The notes under the pieces were generated by a model. That model was not told the DNA's origin and ran no database searches. It saw nothing but the letters and a program-made list of their open reading frames with translations. Shown here piece after piece: positions 42,120 to 54,139 of a DNA stretch of 64,000 nt (the first letter of the stretch is position 1; each line of letters opens with the position of its first letter). Made by a program: the position numbers and the translations under genes. Source of the stretch: Diphasiastrum complanatum (lineage: Eukaryota > Streptophyta > Lycopodiopsida > Lycopodiales > Lycopodiaceae); NCBI GenBank assembly GCA_029204225.1, contig CM055108.1:15336722-15400721 (forward strand), in the 5' to 3' direction.

Positions 42120-43220
42120 GTAGAAAATTAGAAGAATATGGTAACACATTTTCAATGGAAAGAATCCATTGTTTAGAGGATGTAATAAGACATATATCTT
42201 CAAATTGTGCTAAAAAAGACAATATTTTATGAATAAAATTGCTAGAGAATGAGGTTCTCCAAAAAGAAAATGAAAATCTAATAATAGTGAATTATTGCAA
42301 AACATCATAGTGAGTACAAGAAAAGAGATTGATCAAATGAAAATCAAATTGAATATGGTCGTTGTACATACTCACAACTATTGAAAGATATTGACTTGAT
42401 AGGTAAAAAGGTAAAAACAAAAAAATGAAAGCGAGTGATCAACACAAATATTCATAATTTGTCATCAACATGAGGCTATCAGAAAAGGAGAATTTATGCA
42501 TTCCAGTAAGTTTTTGACGTTTGACCTTTGCAATCTTTTTTATACTTCAAGAGTTCAAATCTTATATTGTTTTAGCATGACTGTAAATTGTAATATTAAT
42601 CATCTATTATTATTAATATTTTTTTTTTACAGATCTGCATTGGTTGGGAATCAAAATGTGAAAGACAATGCTACTATAGGCTATCTTTGGGCTCTGTGTT
42701 GACAACAAAATCAACTGAGTCATTGATGACCAATAATCAAAACAGTCGTGTTAAGATAAAAATTGTTGATGCATTAACGATTGAAGTACAAAAAATACTT
42801 GACAATACTATAATTCTAGGAGCATTTGATTTTGCTGGAATAAGCAGAGATGCTTATGGCACCATCTTTAAGATTATCAAACAAGCTTTGACGCTGGTTA
42901 GCATTATGAAATTTTCTATTCCGCAACCATTTCAAATAAAATCGGAGTGTGATTCAATGAATAGAGGAATTCAAAAGATTATAGGTGTTTTATTTCATAT
43001 CGAGGAAGTATATCAATTTTATAGGACAAAAAATCCATGTCTTACAATCAGTCAAATAACTTGTTTGTTGTTTGCGGGGGAAAAGACCCCTTTTCAAGTT
43101 ATTTTTGATGAAAAATCATCGCCACGCGCTATTACGCCGATGCGGAACTACTTAAAATTGACACGTAGATGGCCCATTATGGCCGGTTGCACTTTTATTG
43201 AAACTCCGTCTATTTATTGA
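42120..43220 (+). pseudogene. Decayed two-exon gene fragment, unknown function
   Basis: A degraded first exon (about 42120-42505) encodes a Glu/Asn/Lys-rich coiled-coil-like piece (LLENEVLQKENENL) and has several stops. A good intron follows: GTAAGTTTTT donor at 42506 and TTTTTTTTTTACAG acceptor ending at 42632, 127 bp. The second exon holds an open frame from about 42687 to 43220 (177 codons) with LDNTIILGAFDFAGISRDAY and PRAITPMRNYLKLTRRWPIM. I recognise no domain. It may be a captured host gene piece or the end of an unfamiliar transposon protein. Confidence 0.4.
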
Positions 43221-43508
43221 TTTACGCTGGACTTAAATTTATTTAAGAGGCCTATGCCCCTAGTTCCCGGGTTTGTTGAGGCTAGGAGGTGCCAGTTCAT
43301 TTTGAAAACTAGTTAAATGGTAGCTTTATTCACCATAGGCCACCTTAGTGATTTAAACGCAGTTTTGGGACTCTGCACTTAAGTTTGAGCCAACTGCCAA
43401 AAAACCCCCTATTGGTGCCCATTCATGAAGAGGTGCACCTCTTTGGGCCTCAGCCCTCTCTAGCATTAGAAGGGGCCAACCTCTACGTAACACCATCATT
43501 CATCTTCT

Positions 43509-43510
<2 letters not shown>

Positions 43511-43553
<43 letters not shown>
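43511..43553. repeat. GA dinucleotide microsatellite
   Basis: About 20 GA units. The frame that reads through it gives only Glu-Arg repeats, which I do not treat as a gene. Confidence 0.9.
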
Positions 43554-43557
<4 letters not shown>

Positions 43558-46359
43558 TTTGTGGAGAAAGGAAAGAGAGAAGGAGAAGAAGCAAGGTTGT
43601 TCAATCCCTGCTTGGTGCCTCCCATTTCTATGTCTTTCACTCTACTCTCAGCCTTTTTCATTTTGTTGTCCATCATTATACACTGCTCACTTTGGAAGGG
43701 AGGAGGAAAGGAGAAGAGGCTGATCTGCCTGGTGCCTTCCACTCTAACTTCTTTGTTGGATCTTTGTTGCAAACTGCTTATATTTCATTGCTATTGATTT
43801 ACTGCTTTGATCTCTAGCATTGTGTTATCACCATTTCTTTTGTTGGATCAAATTTGGTGTTATCTCTTGCTGCCTCTAATGTTGTGGTTGTAGGTTGTGA
43901 AGCTTTGAAAACCATTTGCTGCCTCTAACTCTGTGGTTGCAAGTTGTGGAATTGTGGAAAGCTTTGCCACCTTAATTAGAAAGATATGAGGCTTGGAAGA
44001 TTGTTGTCTCCCTGTCTTACAGTTGTTTGAATCAATTTCTTGTGATTCTATTTGTGATTAATTGTGTTTTTAAGTCTGAGAAGGATTACTTTCTTGAGAG
44101 TGTCTTGTTTAGTGTGAAATAGTGCGTGAAATAGTGGTTTTGATTTGCAGCTTGAAAATTATTGCTCTGTAATAGAAACTCTTGAACTGCACCATATGAA
44201 AGCTTTTCCATTGTTGGTTACCTTTCTGATCTATTCGTCTACAGAGCTGCTTCCTTCCTTTCTGCCAATGGTGAATGCATTGAAAACATTGCTTTGTTTA
44301 TAAGGGTGTTGTTGGATGTCCTTGGAAGGCCCACGCCCCTCTCCTGCTTGTCCTGCATTCTCCTATCTACGTTTCCCTGCTATCCCTGATGTGGCTCTCT
44401 ACCTCCCTGATTTTAGGATCCACTGTGGGTTATTCCCTCCTGCATTCTCCTATCTACGTTTCCCTCCAACCCTGACTCTGCCTGCCTACGGATCTGTCTG
44501 TGCTCCCTCTTCTACCCAACGGCTGCCTGGCCCTGCCTAGCCCCGTTCCCTCAGCAACGGCCTGCTGCTCCCTGTTGTTAGCCCGTTGCTGCCAAGCTGT
44601 CGTTGAGGCCAATCTGCCCACCCTGCTTAAGTGAAGGAAACCATAGAATTGCGCTTCTCTTGCTGCATGTGGGCCCCTTCATCATCTGCTTGTGTGGTAA
44701 ATGTGGCCCGCTCTTCCCTGCCTACGTGGAATAAAAAGAGGCCTACCTGTCCAAAAGCCATGTCATCGCCACTATTCCAGCAACCTCACATCGTGGATCG
44801 CTCGCATGTGGCCTTCTTCCAATCGGCAGCCAGGGGACCTGACGTGCTCACTACGGTCATTCAAAAATCCTATCAGTCACAGGTCAGGGAGGCCAAACAA
44901 TTGTTTGAAATCATTGACTAGAAAGGCCTTAAGACCTATGAAATCACTGTTCTAAGAATAAATCATTGTGTGAGATTTGTTGCCAATATTGGGAGATGGG
45001 AAATCGATTCAATGCTCGTGCACTCCATTTCCTACCTTTCCTACCTGTGTGGAGGAACCTGTCAGTTGCCCAATTTGCCCTGCCTGTCTGTGCTTTCTGG
45101 TTGTCATAGCATGGTCTTGTTATCTCAAAGTTATTTGAAGATATAAGTATTGGGTTAACCTTGTTGTCTAAAAAGTGCCAAAAGCAAAACGACTGTCCCA
45201 TTTCTGACATTCATGCATTGAAGACGTTTATGCATATTGTTTGTTTTTTTATATGGAGTTGACGGTCCAAGACATAGTGAGTGGACAATATGGAGTTAAA
45301 AATTGCATGTATCTTTCTTGTATGCATAACATTGATATCATTGATTCCCTAAAACGACATAAGTCGTAGTGTGACTAGTAATATTTGCACCAAACAAAAT
45401 GTTATCTGTTGCCCATACGTAGTGTTGGCTTGTAATTGCCATTCTTTAACAAACCCTAAGTCATAAATGGTGAGATTCTAGGGTGCGTTTCTTATATTGA
45501 CTCCATAGCTCAATTGTCAAGAGGAGTTGGTTTGATTGTTTGCTACATCCGAAGTGGAGTGTAGAGTCTATAGTATCTTCTATCTTGATTCATCCCTCGA
45601 ATTGTGCCTCATCACATTTTGGGTCCACGGTATTTGATTGAGACTCCAGCTCCTGGTTTGTTATTGAGACTCCAGATCTTCGTGACTCCGAACTTGTGAA
45701 ACTTTATATCATCTTTATGGTCCAATCACAGACCATATCACCATTAGTAACAAACATTCCTGAAGCCTATGCAAATGGTTTAGATGAAAATTAGGTGCTC
45801 ATCCAAAATCTAACCCTGTTTAACCTCACTCGTTAAGTGATTTCTAGCTCATACATGAGTCAAGCTTGTACGTCCTATCGGTATCTCAAAAGCTGGAGCT
45901 TACACAAGTGATCTTTTGTTCATTTCAGAGTTCCTTAGGCTATCTGAAAATTGTCGGTAGACCATTAGGAATTTGCCTTTGCCAATTGCCATTGAAAGTG
46001 TCTGTGATCATGAAAGGCCTTATTTTCGACTCCATGCCCAATGGAGCTTGAGCTGTAATTGTGGTATAGACCGACTTCCGTTAGCTTTTCCTTAGATTGC
46101 CAGTCTATTTGGGAGTCGTTTTATAATCCTTCAGTGGTGCGTCTGCCGGCAGGAGCATGAGCTCCTTTCAAATTCTTGTTTATTGTGTGAAAGTGTTTTC
46201 AAACGGTCGTTACCGTCCATCTCACATATGCAGATAGACTTCTTGTAACGTCTCTGATGGATCTCTGTATGTGAGCTTTCGGAATCAAAAGATTATTTGT
46301 CTTCTGTAGCTTTCGAATATCCTTGAGCCAGGGTGGGTCTCTTCTTCTGCCCCTTGGCC
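43554..46359. other. Intergenic DNA, no gene supported
   Basis: It contains a direct repeat of CCTGCATTCTCCTATCTACG at about 44352 and 44440, with CCTGCC-rich flanks, and a GAGACTCCAG repeat near 45638 and 45665. Open frames up to 96 codons (44631-44921) have no recognisable domain. Near 46365-46405 lies a GGT-repeat. Confidence 0.5.
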
Positions 46360-46479
46360 TAGGAGGAGGTGGTGGTCGATGAGGTGGTGGTGGTGGTGGA
46401 TTTTCCAGACCCGCTCATGAGATTGGTATTCCACCAGTGTAGCCTCGTGTTGTTTGCTTGGTCCACACCATTAATGTCC

Positions 46480-46646
46480 AATATCGGATCAACACGAGAT
46501 GAAGGAGAACCCAGAATCAGAAGTCAGATCGAGCGCGTCGAACCGATACTTGAGCTCGACCAAACCGATAGTTAATAGCTGATGGGCACGCGCAAGTAAT
46601 AGCAGATCGTAGGAAGTTTGTTTCGAGCGCGCTGAATAGATATCGC
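46480..46646. repeat. Cluster of CGATATCGG/GCGCG motifs (left)
   Basis: Four related sites are present. AATATCGGATCAACACGAG at 46480 is in + orientation. Reverse-oriented GAGCGCGTCGAACCGATACT is at 46531, CCAAACCGATAG near 46560, and GCGCGCTGAATAGATATCGC near 46627. The 46480 and 46531 sites form an inverted pair. Before the Copia-9 insertion this cluster lay about 1 kb from the one at 57690. Confidence 0.65.
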
Positions 46647-46814
46647 ATGGATGTAGAGAACTGTAAGATCTTTAAGCAAAAAAAATTCAGCGTCGTCCAT
46701 CAGTATATATAGAGAAAATCCAAAATGATTGCAAACGTGGTGGATTGGATTTCCGAGGTTCGGATTACGATGATAATTACTCTGAAGCTTGTCAATAAAA
46801 TCAAACTGAATATC

Positions 46815-46819
46815 CATCT
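46815..46819. other. Copia-9 target-site duplication, left copy
   Basis: CATCT, repeated exactly at 57431-57435. Confidence 0.92.
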
Positions 46820-47093
46820 AGTTAGAATTAAAGTAGAATCACTGTGTTACTGTACTGTGGGTCCTATCAGTGGATAAGGATCAGTTGGCCTCGCCACGAG
46901 GCAAGTCGACGGGACACGCGTCCCGTCAACGGCACCCTGGGTCATGCATGGGTTGCCTGAGTGAACAACTATATGTACAGTGTAATTTCAATTTGAAAGA
47001 TACAGTTGCTATGTGAGCTTGATGTGGAGAGTGTTTTCTGTCTGTGTTATTGTGTAGCATGATCTGTGTTCTTGTGCAAAGCAAATTCTAAGT
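46820..47093 (+). repeat. Copia-9 5' LTR (274 bp)
   Basis: It begins AGTTAGAATTAAAG and ends AAATTCTAAGT. The inner inverted repeat TTAGAATT/AATTCTAA is normal for copia, but the outermost dinucleotides are AG and GT. A GACGGGAC-ACGC-GTCCCGTC hairpin lies near 46910-46930. Confidence 0.93.
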
Positions 47094-47105
47094 TGGTATC
47101 AGAGT
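47094..47105 (+). other. Copia-9 primer-binding site
   Basis: TGGTATCAGAGT matches initiator tRNA-Met at 11 of 12 positions, with no spacer after the LTR. Confidence 0.93.
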
Positions 47106-48415
47106 CGTACAGGGAGTGTACACAATATAGCATCGCCATTGAAGAGAGCTTCGGGAGAACTGTCTTCTGAGAGTTCAGGGTTTACGGCGGGTTGAAGACG
47201 GAAAGAGAAGCATTGGTGCACAGTTTCTAGTTTATAGAGGCTTGCTAAGCTCAACAGAGGGATTATTAGCCTATGCAATAATCAGACAGGGAAAAATTTG
47301 GTGAAAAATTGACAATTTTGAAGCCAGCTGAAAATTGAAACCAGGTTTGGGGTTACGATTTTTATACATAACTGGTGATTTCTTCGCTGTTTGTGCACCG
47401 TTTTGGATGCCATAAGGACAGGAAGGAAGCTAATCACATTGTCAACCATCCATGGAGAGATTTTGAGGTTTATGTCAGAGATTTGTCTCCAGACAGTTAA
47501 CCTAGCATATTTGTGGTAAAAAGGTGAAAAAAAGCCACTTTGTCAAGTTGAGCTAAAATCACCGTTTCTCCACGGAATTTCTGAGTGAACACTCTACAGA
47601 CTTGGAATCAATAGGGCGACCCTGTTCCAGTCCTCAGATTGTGCTCAAATCGATCCACAGGCGAGTTGGATCAAGAAAATTTGAGTGTAGGGAGGCGCGG
47701 CCGCAGACAGGGAGATCGCGGGCTGTTCGCGCGTGGAACCAGGGTGAGAGCGTAGCGTTTCGAAGTGGACAGTGTCTACAAGACTCTCCATTGGTGCACA
47801 GAAGTGTTCAGATCCATTGGATAGAGGAGTTACAAGATTGACGGCTCAGATTGTGCTACCCAGAAGGGATATCCACAGTTGGATCAGATTCAACCATTGG
47901 ATGGAGTCTGAAGGGTTGTTGAAGAGGGCCCTGAACAAGTGAAGTGCATTTTAGCCTTCAACTTCATTAAAAATTTTCATACTAAAATTGGAGTTGGGTC
48001 CCTTCACAAGTGAAGAGTGAAGTTTCTTCAAGGTAAAGAAACAGTTCAAAAACTAGAAAAGTCCCTATTTTTGGGTCCTTTGCCCGTTTTGACCCAAACG
48101 AAAGGCTATAACCTCCAAACGAAGGGCACCCGGACTGTACCTGCAAGTGCAGTACAACAAAACAAAGTGATTGCAGCAGAGAAAGTGTTCTAAGTACGCC
48201 AAAAGTGATTTCACCATTCCATTGGGCACGTGATTGGGAGTTGACGATTGAGTGCTTTTCGGAAGGCGACGTCGATTTGGCTTTCAAATTGGTGGAAAAG
48301 TGGCAAGTGGCCTGATAAGGGAAAAAGTGCAGGTCATTATTTTTAATTTTTGACATCACTGTTGGCCTTGGCATACTGTTTTTAGCCTACGGCAGAAGTT
48401 TCAAGCAGTTTTGCG
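47106..48415 (+). other. Copia-9 5' leader
   Basis: The 1.3-kb untranslated leader has a 3' half that matches the Copia-3 leader (10690-11853, opposite strand). The strongest shared blocks lie at 48120-48250. Short frames are not supported as genes. Confidence 0.75.
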
Positions 48416-49200
48416 ATGGCAAATATGGGAGAGTCCATTTTGAGTGAAAGTAGCAAATTGGACGGGATTTCTAACTATGCAGTGTGGAAATTCAAAATGA
48501 AAAATATATCCAGATGGAGAAAGACGTTGGGAAGTCGTCACAGGTGATGAGAGAAGGCCGCCAAATGAAGCAGGATATCAAAGTGTTTGACAAAAAGATG
48601 AGAAAAACTTTGACCTTCATTAACTTGTCAGTGAAGGATCACATCATTACCCACATTTGTGATGCTATTACACCCAGACAGGCATGGGATGTGCTAAAGG
48701 AGCAATTCGAGATGTCAAATCCATCAAGAATCATGTTTCTGAATTCAAAGTTGAATAGTGCCCGCATGGAGCAAGGAGAGCACATTCAGACGTACATGAC
48801 CAGAATCAAGACAATGAGAGATGAACTGCATTCTATTGGTGAGCGCATACGTGATGTGGAGCTGGTGCACAATGCATTGTATGGCATTGCAGAACCCTAT
48901 CAGATGTTTGTGAGCGGAATAGCATCAAGAGAAATATTGCCAACCTTTGACGAGCTCACAAGAATCTTGATGCAGGAAGAACAACGACGAGAAATGGTGA
49001 AAGCTAGACATCAAAATATTGACGATCAGACACTTGCGACACGCCAAAAACAAGGCAAGCAAGGGCAAGAAGAAGTCCAAGCAGCAATTTGCCAAGTCTC
49101 AGGAGGACGAGAGATCTTCCAGTAAAACTAAGAAGAAAGACAAGTGCTTCCATTGTGGTAAAAAGAGGCATTGAAAGAGTGAATGTCGCAAATTCCTGGC
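48416..49200 (+). pseudogene. gag: Copia-9 gag
   Basis: The start ATG is at 48416 (MANMGESILSESSKLDGISN, as in Copia-6). The frame shifts between about 48500 and 48570, and the capsid part is then open to 49125 (INLSVKDHIITHICDAITPR, AWDVLKEQFEMSNPSRIMFL, YGIAEPYQMFVSGIASREIL). A further shift leads to the nucleocapsid knuckle CFHCGKKRH-stop-KSEC at about 49144-49187. There TGA replaces the Trp usual after the His of the zinc knuckle. Confidence 0.88.
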
Positions 49201-49660
49201 AGAACAAGGCAAGGGAAAACCAAAACAAGCAGGTAACCTTGTCAATGAGGGTGAGATTGAAGACTCTAGCATCTTCATATCTGCATTGTCATCTAATCAA
49301 GATGATCAAGCATGGTATATTGACTCGGGAGCCACAAGACACATGACAGGTAACAAGAATTGGTTCAATAGTTTGAAGATGTTGGATAATGGAACATCTG
49401 TTTCACAAGCAAATGGTGAGGTGTGCAAGATCAAGGGGATAGGCACTGTTTCAATCCAACTACCTGATGGCAAAAGTAGGATGATCAGGGAGGTACTTTA
49501 TGTACCAGATTTGAAGAAAAATCCACTTTCTGTTGGAGTCATTATTGATCAAAAGTTGAAAGTAGAATTCGCCCATGATCATTGCTTTGTGAAGGATGAT
49601 TGTAGATGGAGTAAGAGAGCCCAATACAAAATTGTACAAGTTGAATGCTACAATTAAGGG
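49201..49660 (+). pseudogene. Copia-9 protease
   Basis: The open frame 49286-49657 carries AWYIDSGATRHMTGNKNWF with the catalytic Asp-Ser-Gly intact, then VLYVPDLKKNPLSVGVIIDQ. It loses frame near 49600, where GAG-pre-integrase takes over in another frame. Confidence 0.87.
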
Positions 49661-50340
49661 GCAACACAGACTTGTATCGTCCATTCCATTGCAAACTGAG
49701 TTGTGGCATAAGAGGCTTGGTCACTTGAACTTGGGAAGTCTCAGTTTGATGAGAAAATTAGAGATGGTAACAGGATTGCCTACCATAGAAGATCACTTGA
49801 AATCGATGTGCCAATCATGTGTATATGGGAAGCAGCATCGAAAGAAGTTCAATAAAAGGGGTGTTGCAAGAGCAAAGAACATCCTAGATCTAATCCACAC
49901 AGACTTATGTGGGCCTATGAGGACCATGTCCTTAGGTAAAGCCTTCTATTTCATGACCTTTATTGATGATATGCCACGTAAGACGTGGATCTACTTCTTG
50001 AAGAATAAATCAGATGCATTTGATAACTTCAAGAGCTTCAAACCATTGGTCGAAAATCAGACAGGTAGGAAGATCAAAGTCCTAAGATCAGATAGTGGAG
50101 GTGAGTACAAGTCTAATGACTTCAATGATCTTGTGATCAATGTGGGATTAAAAGACAATTTATGCAAGCTCATATTCCTACACTCAATGGTGTAGCTGAG
50201 CGCAAGAATTGTACGATTGTAGAAAGTGCCAGATCTATGCTAGCCGAGATGAAACTACTAAAAGCTTTTTGGTCAGAAGCATGTAGCACGGTAGTCTATC
50301 TTCAAATAGAAGTCCTACCATTGCCATACCAAAGATAACA
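49596..50340 (+). pseudogene. Copia-9 GAG-pre-integrase and integrase core
   Basis: This encodes ELWHKRLGHLNLGSLSLM and CQSCVYGKQHRKKF (zinc site). The core is LDLIHTDLCGPMRTMS with the first Asp and VLRSDSGGEYKSNDFNDL with the second Asp. A frameshift near 50160 precedes NGVAERKNCTIVESA, which has the catalytic Glu. Confidence 0.88.
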
Positions 50341-51051
50341 CCTAAGGAAGCATTCACGAAGAAGAAGCCAAAGGTGAACCACTTGCAAATCTTTGGATGT
50401 AAGGCCTTTGTACACATTCCTAAGGAAGAGAGACGTAAACTTGATGTAAAAGCTATCAAGTGCATATTCCTAGGATATGATGATTGTGTGAAGGGCTACA
50501 GATGCTTTGCTCCAGTGGAAAACAAAATCCATATAAGCCGTGATGTTATCTTTGATGAATCCAAGATGTATGAAGACGAGGATGCTGAGAAGATAGACAC
50601 ATCCATTGGGAAAGATGGTATAGTGAGGATACCACTTGATGATGATCCATTCACTGACCTTCCGAGTGATGAACATGAGGATACATCTCAAGATACTACT
50701 ACTCAACCTCAAGAGACAGGTTGGAGAGGTAGGGATGAACCTTTTGGTGCAAGAAGGATTGAAGTTGCAGGTGACAAATTCAAGGAGAAGGATGTACTAT
50801 GGGATACATTTTCACCAAGAAGCCGATCACCTGACAAGAAGCTCCCTAAGTGGTTTGAGAGATTGTTGGAGAGCTGCGACATAGATGACTTTCCAGGATC
50901 ATCTAGCTAGGGAGAGCTATGAAGATCAACAAGAGAGAAGACACTACCTGAAAAGTATGAAGCAAATTATGCTCTCTTATCTAGCATTATTCAAAGCAAA
51001 GAACCTTCGACTTGTGGTGAAGCGAAGGATGATGACATTTGGGTCAAGGCC
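50341..51051 (+). pseudogene. Copia-9 integrase C-terminal region and hinge
   Basis: From 50374 the frame reads NHLQIFGCKAFVHIPKEERR, KCIFLGYDDCVKGYRCF and SRDVIFDESKMYEDEDAEKI. An acidic variable hinge runs to 50910, then a frameshift leads into RT. This is the usual copia linker, which carries no catalytic residue. Confidence 0.85.
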
Positions 51052-52155
51052 ATGGGAGAGGAGATGGAGTCAATTGATAAACATAGCACATGGGACTTAG
51101 TAGAACCACCAGTTGGCAAGAATTTCATTGGTTGCAAATGGGTATATAGGACTAAGTACCATGCAGATGGAAGTATAGCAAAGCACAAGGCAAGATTGGT
51201 AATCAAAGGGTACGCACAAAATAAAGGCATCGACTATGAGGAGATCTTTGCGCCGGCTTGTAAGTGGAATACTCTACGTCTACTTGTTGCTTTAGCTTCA
51301 CATTTTGGTTGGCCTTTGCATCAGATGGATGTGAAATCTACTTTTCTAAATGGTGAGTTAGAAGAAGAAGTGTTCATGGATCAACCTGAAGGCTTTGTAG
51401 CGAAGGGACAGGAAAATAAAGTATGTCGCTTGAAGAAAGCGCTTTATGGTCTTAAACAAGCACCACGTGCATGATATAGCAAGATTGATGCCTACTTTCA
51501 TTCAAAGGGGATGGTGAGAACACATTCTGATCCAAATCTATATGTCTTATGCTTTGATGGTATGGTTGTTTTGATTTCTCTTTATGTTGATGACTTGATT
51601 ATTACGGGAAATAATCAAGAGATGATAGACATGATCAAGAAAGATCTCATGGAATAATTCGAGATGACAGATCTCAGCCTGATGCATTACTGCCTTGGAG
51701 TAGAAGTGTGGCAAAAAGGACATGAATTGGGTTTAACACAGGTGAAGTATGTCAAAAAGTTGCTGCACAGGTTTAGGTTGCAGGATTGCAAACCAGTAAA
51801 CACTCCTATTGAACCAAGTAAAAAGCTTTCTAAACTTGATGAGTCACAGTCATTTGATGCTACGCTGTATAGACAGTTAGTAGGGAGCTTGATTTACCTT
51901 ACCATGACTAGACCAGATATATGCTATGTTGTTGGCATTGTAAGTAAGTTTATGGCAACACCTACGGAAACGCATTGGAAGGCAGCTAAACGCATTTTGC
52001 ATTATGTGAAATTCACTTCAGAGTATGGCTTGATTTACATGAAGCATGATGGTTTACCTTAGTTGTGTGGCTATGTGGATGCGGATTGGGGAGGTGACTA
52101 TGATGATCGTAAATCCACCACAAGGTATGTATTCCAGTTTTGTGGTAGTTGCTTT
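51052..52155 (+). pseudogene. Copia-9 reverse transcriptase and first part of RNase H
   Basis: The open part 51052-51474 has TWDLVEPPVGKNFIGCKWVY, HQMDVKSTFLNGELEEEVFM and ALYGLKQAPRA, then a TGA where Trp is usual (before YS-KIDAYF). SLYVDDLIITGNNQEM is encoded near 51580-51610. A TAA at 51656-51658 precedes the thumb (51664-52062), which includes DCKPVNTPIEPS and TMTRPDICYVVGIV. The RNase H start VDADWGGDYDDRKSTTRYVF runs into the left edge of Copia-10. Confidence 0.9.
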
Positions 52156-52856
52156 TGTGAAAGTACTGTACTTTAGGACCATAAATGGATCTACAAAAGA
52201 TCCACAAGAGTGATTGGATGCTTGCTTAACAATCTATCAAAAAACTAGACACAAAAAAGTTGATCTAGATTGGCAATTTGACAAACAACAAGCACTAACA
52301 ATCAAAAGCATTGATAAACATTGAAATCCGAGCCCACACATGTGTACTACAGGCTGTAGTATGGCCTTCAACCTGAGAAACAAGTAGAAATTAATTTGGT
52401 CTCATTTGGATCACAAAAACTCAATGTACGTAGTGAACTAGCTTGAGATTGCCAATGAGCTCCAAAAATTTTCTATCTTCTCACTATGGAGAGAGGGAAT
52501 ACATAGCAAATTCGACTTCCTTCTTGAAGTTAGGTGGATTTCCAGCATGTAATAAGGAAGTTAACTCACTCTCCTTGACCTAAAATGAAACCCTAGTCTA
52601 TTTCCTAGAGTTATGCTTGGTAGGTAGCTAGTTGGTCAAATTTTCACCTTAAACTTCGGTGTAGGTCCTATAAAGTAGGGATGACCACCAAATAGACATG
52701 ACCAACTCTCTTGACTTGACCTAACCTACATTAGGATGGGTTTTCCATGTGGCATCATGGCCTCACATGTGTGGGACCCACTTGTGTACACAATTTACAC
52801 TATTCTACATGGTTTTTGATCAAGCTAGATATGCCAATTTTTGGCAATTCTGCACA
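52156..52856 (-). repeat. Copia-10 3' LTR (701 bp)
   Basis: On + it begins TGTGAAAGTACTG and ends ATTCTGCACA. The minus-strand 3' LTR is preceded by the PPT GAGGAG at 52857-52862. Confidence 0.95.
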
Positions 52857-53122
52857 CTCCTCAAATTTAGCTTGATCTATTTACAACTCTCTTGATAGAT
52901 GAATGAAAGCTTTTAGAAGTGTCTAAAAAATCCAGCTACAAACAAGGAACTTTTGAGACTCCAATAGAGAATGATGTCCATGAAGGATCTTTCACCACCT
53001 CTTAGAGAATCCCTTACAAGATGTTCCATAAATGTGTCTATATACATGTAGCACACTTCAAAACTAAACATCATGCCAAGCCATGGATTCCAAGGCATTT
53101 TGTGCACTTGAAGATACATCAA
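52857..53122 (-). pseudogene. Copia-10 PPT and residual RT tail
   Basis: The minus strand encodes GGERSFMDIILYWSLKSSLF, a clear remnant of the RT thumb segment DERSFMDITLFRQLIGSL of Copia-8, just before the PPT (AATTTGAGGAG, 52857-52867). It marks the right end of a large internal deletion. Confidence 0.75.
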
Positions 53123-54139
53123 TTAAAATATTAAGTGCATAAATAATGTTGCCAAAGACAACTTGCCTTGCTTGATCCATTGATTGAGCCTAGATGGCTC
53201 CATCTTGATACTCAAGGTTTTCCTTGGAGTCCTCGGGTCTTGAGCTTGATCCTCCACTTGACTTGACTCCAAAACATCAATGAATTGAATAATGTGTTGA
53301 TCCAAAGGTGCTTTTTCAAGTTTACAAATCTTCCACTCTTGAAAGATCACATTTCCACCATTGACAAATTCTTTGGTTGAAAAAAAATAGATTCTACAAT
53401 CTCTACTTGAAGAGCAAAGCACTACCATTATTCCTATCATTGAAATAGGATAATCTTTGGTCCTTACATTGGAATGATCATGCACAAAGCATGTGGACAC
53501 AAACATTTCCAAAGCAAATGATGTTTCATCTTTTATGACTCTATTCAAACTATTACAAAAATAGTTATCCAATGAAATTGCTTTATCAACAACAAATGTA
53601 GATTTCAAAGCATCCCATTTCATTGTCTTGTCATACAAAGTAATAAACACCATGGATCTTAAAGGTAAGAAACAAGTCACCTCATGTCTACTAATACTTT
53701 CCAAAAAGTATTCAAAGATAGTAGACTCTCCAATGCTCACCACCCTTGCAAGATGCACACTTGAATGGACAATTTGCATGCAATTTGATGACTCGGCCAT
53801 TGTCATTGAGGACTCCCTTGGAACTCTCATGCTTTGAGGCTGATCCTCAAGATCTTCCTCCTTTTGATGCTCCTCCTCAATGCAAGCAAGATCACACTTT
53901 GCCAAGATCTCCTCTTGAGTGATCTCCTCCTTCGCCAAGCTCATTCTTTCAAAAGCAACACTAGCTTCCAACTTAAACAATCTTCCATGTTTAAATCCCT
54001 TTGCAATACAAACATCATTCTTCAAGATGAAGCAAACACCATGCTTAAAGTAGACATCCAAACCACTTTCTAAGAGTAGACCAACACTAAGCATATTCTT
54101 GGTGATTGATGGTACATAAAGGACATTTTCTAGATCCAT
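53123..54139 (-). pseudogene. Copia-10 GAG-pre-integrase/integrase-like frame without catalytic core
   Basis: 338 open codons follow, in the same frame, a single TGA at 54140-54142. The start MDLENVLYVPSITKNMLSVG and the later CFVHDHSNVRTKDYPISMIG match copia pol. The zinc-binding His/Cys cluster, the RSDNGG and NGVAERRN motifs and about 100 further residues are missing, so there is no DDE triad. The frame ends in the hinge (MEPSRLNQWIKQGK). Its remaining openness despite lost function is notable. Confidence 0.8.

Noticed and set aside
43385-43723. 112-codon frame with a Glu-Arg run
   Set aside because: It reads through the GA microsatellite and has no domain or homologous frame nearby.
45497-45575. 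tRNA-like stretch (GACTCCATAGCTCAATTG...TGGAGTG)
   Set aside because: The D-arm-like AGCTCAATTG is present, but there is no GTTCGAATC-type T-arm and the acceptor pairing is incomplete.
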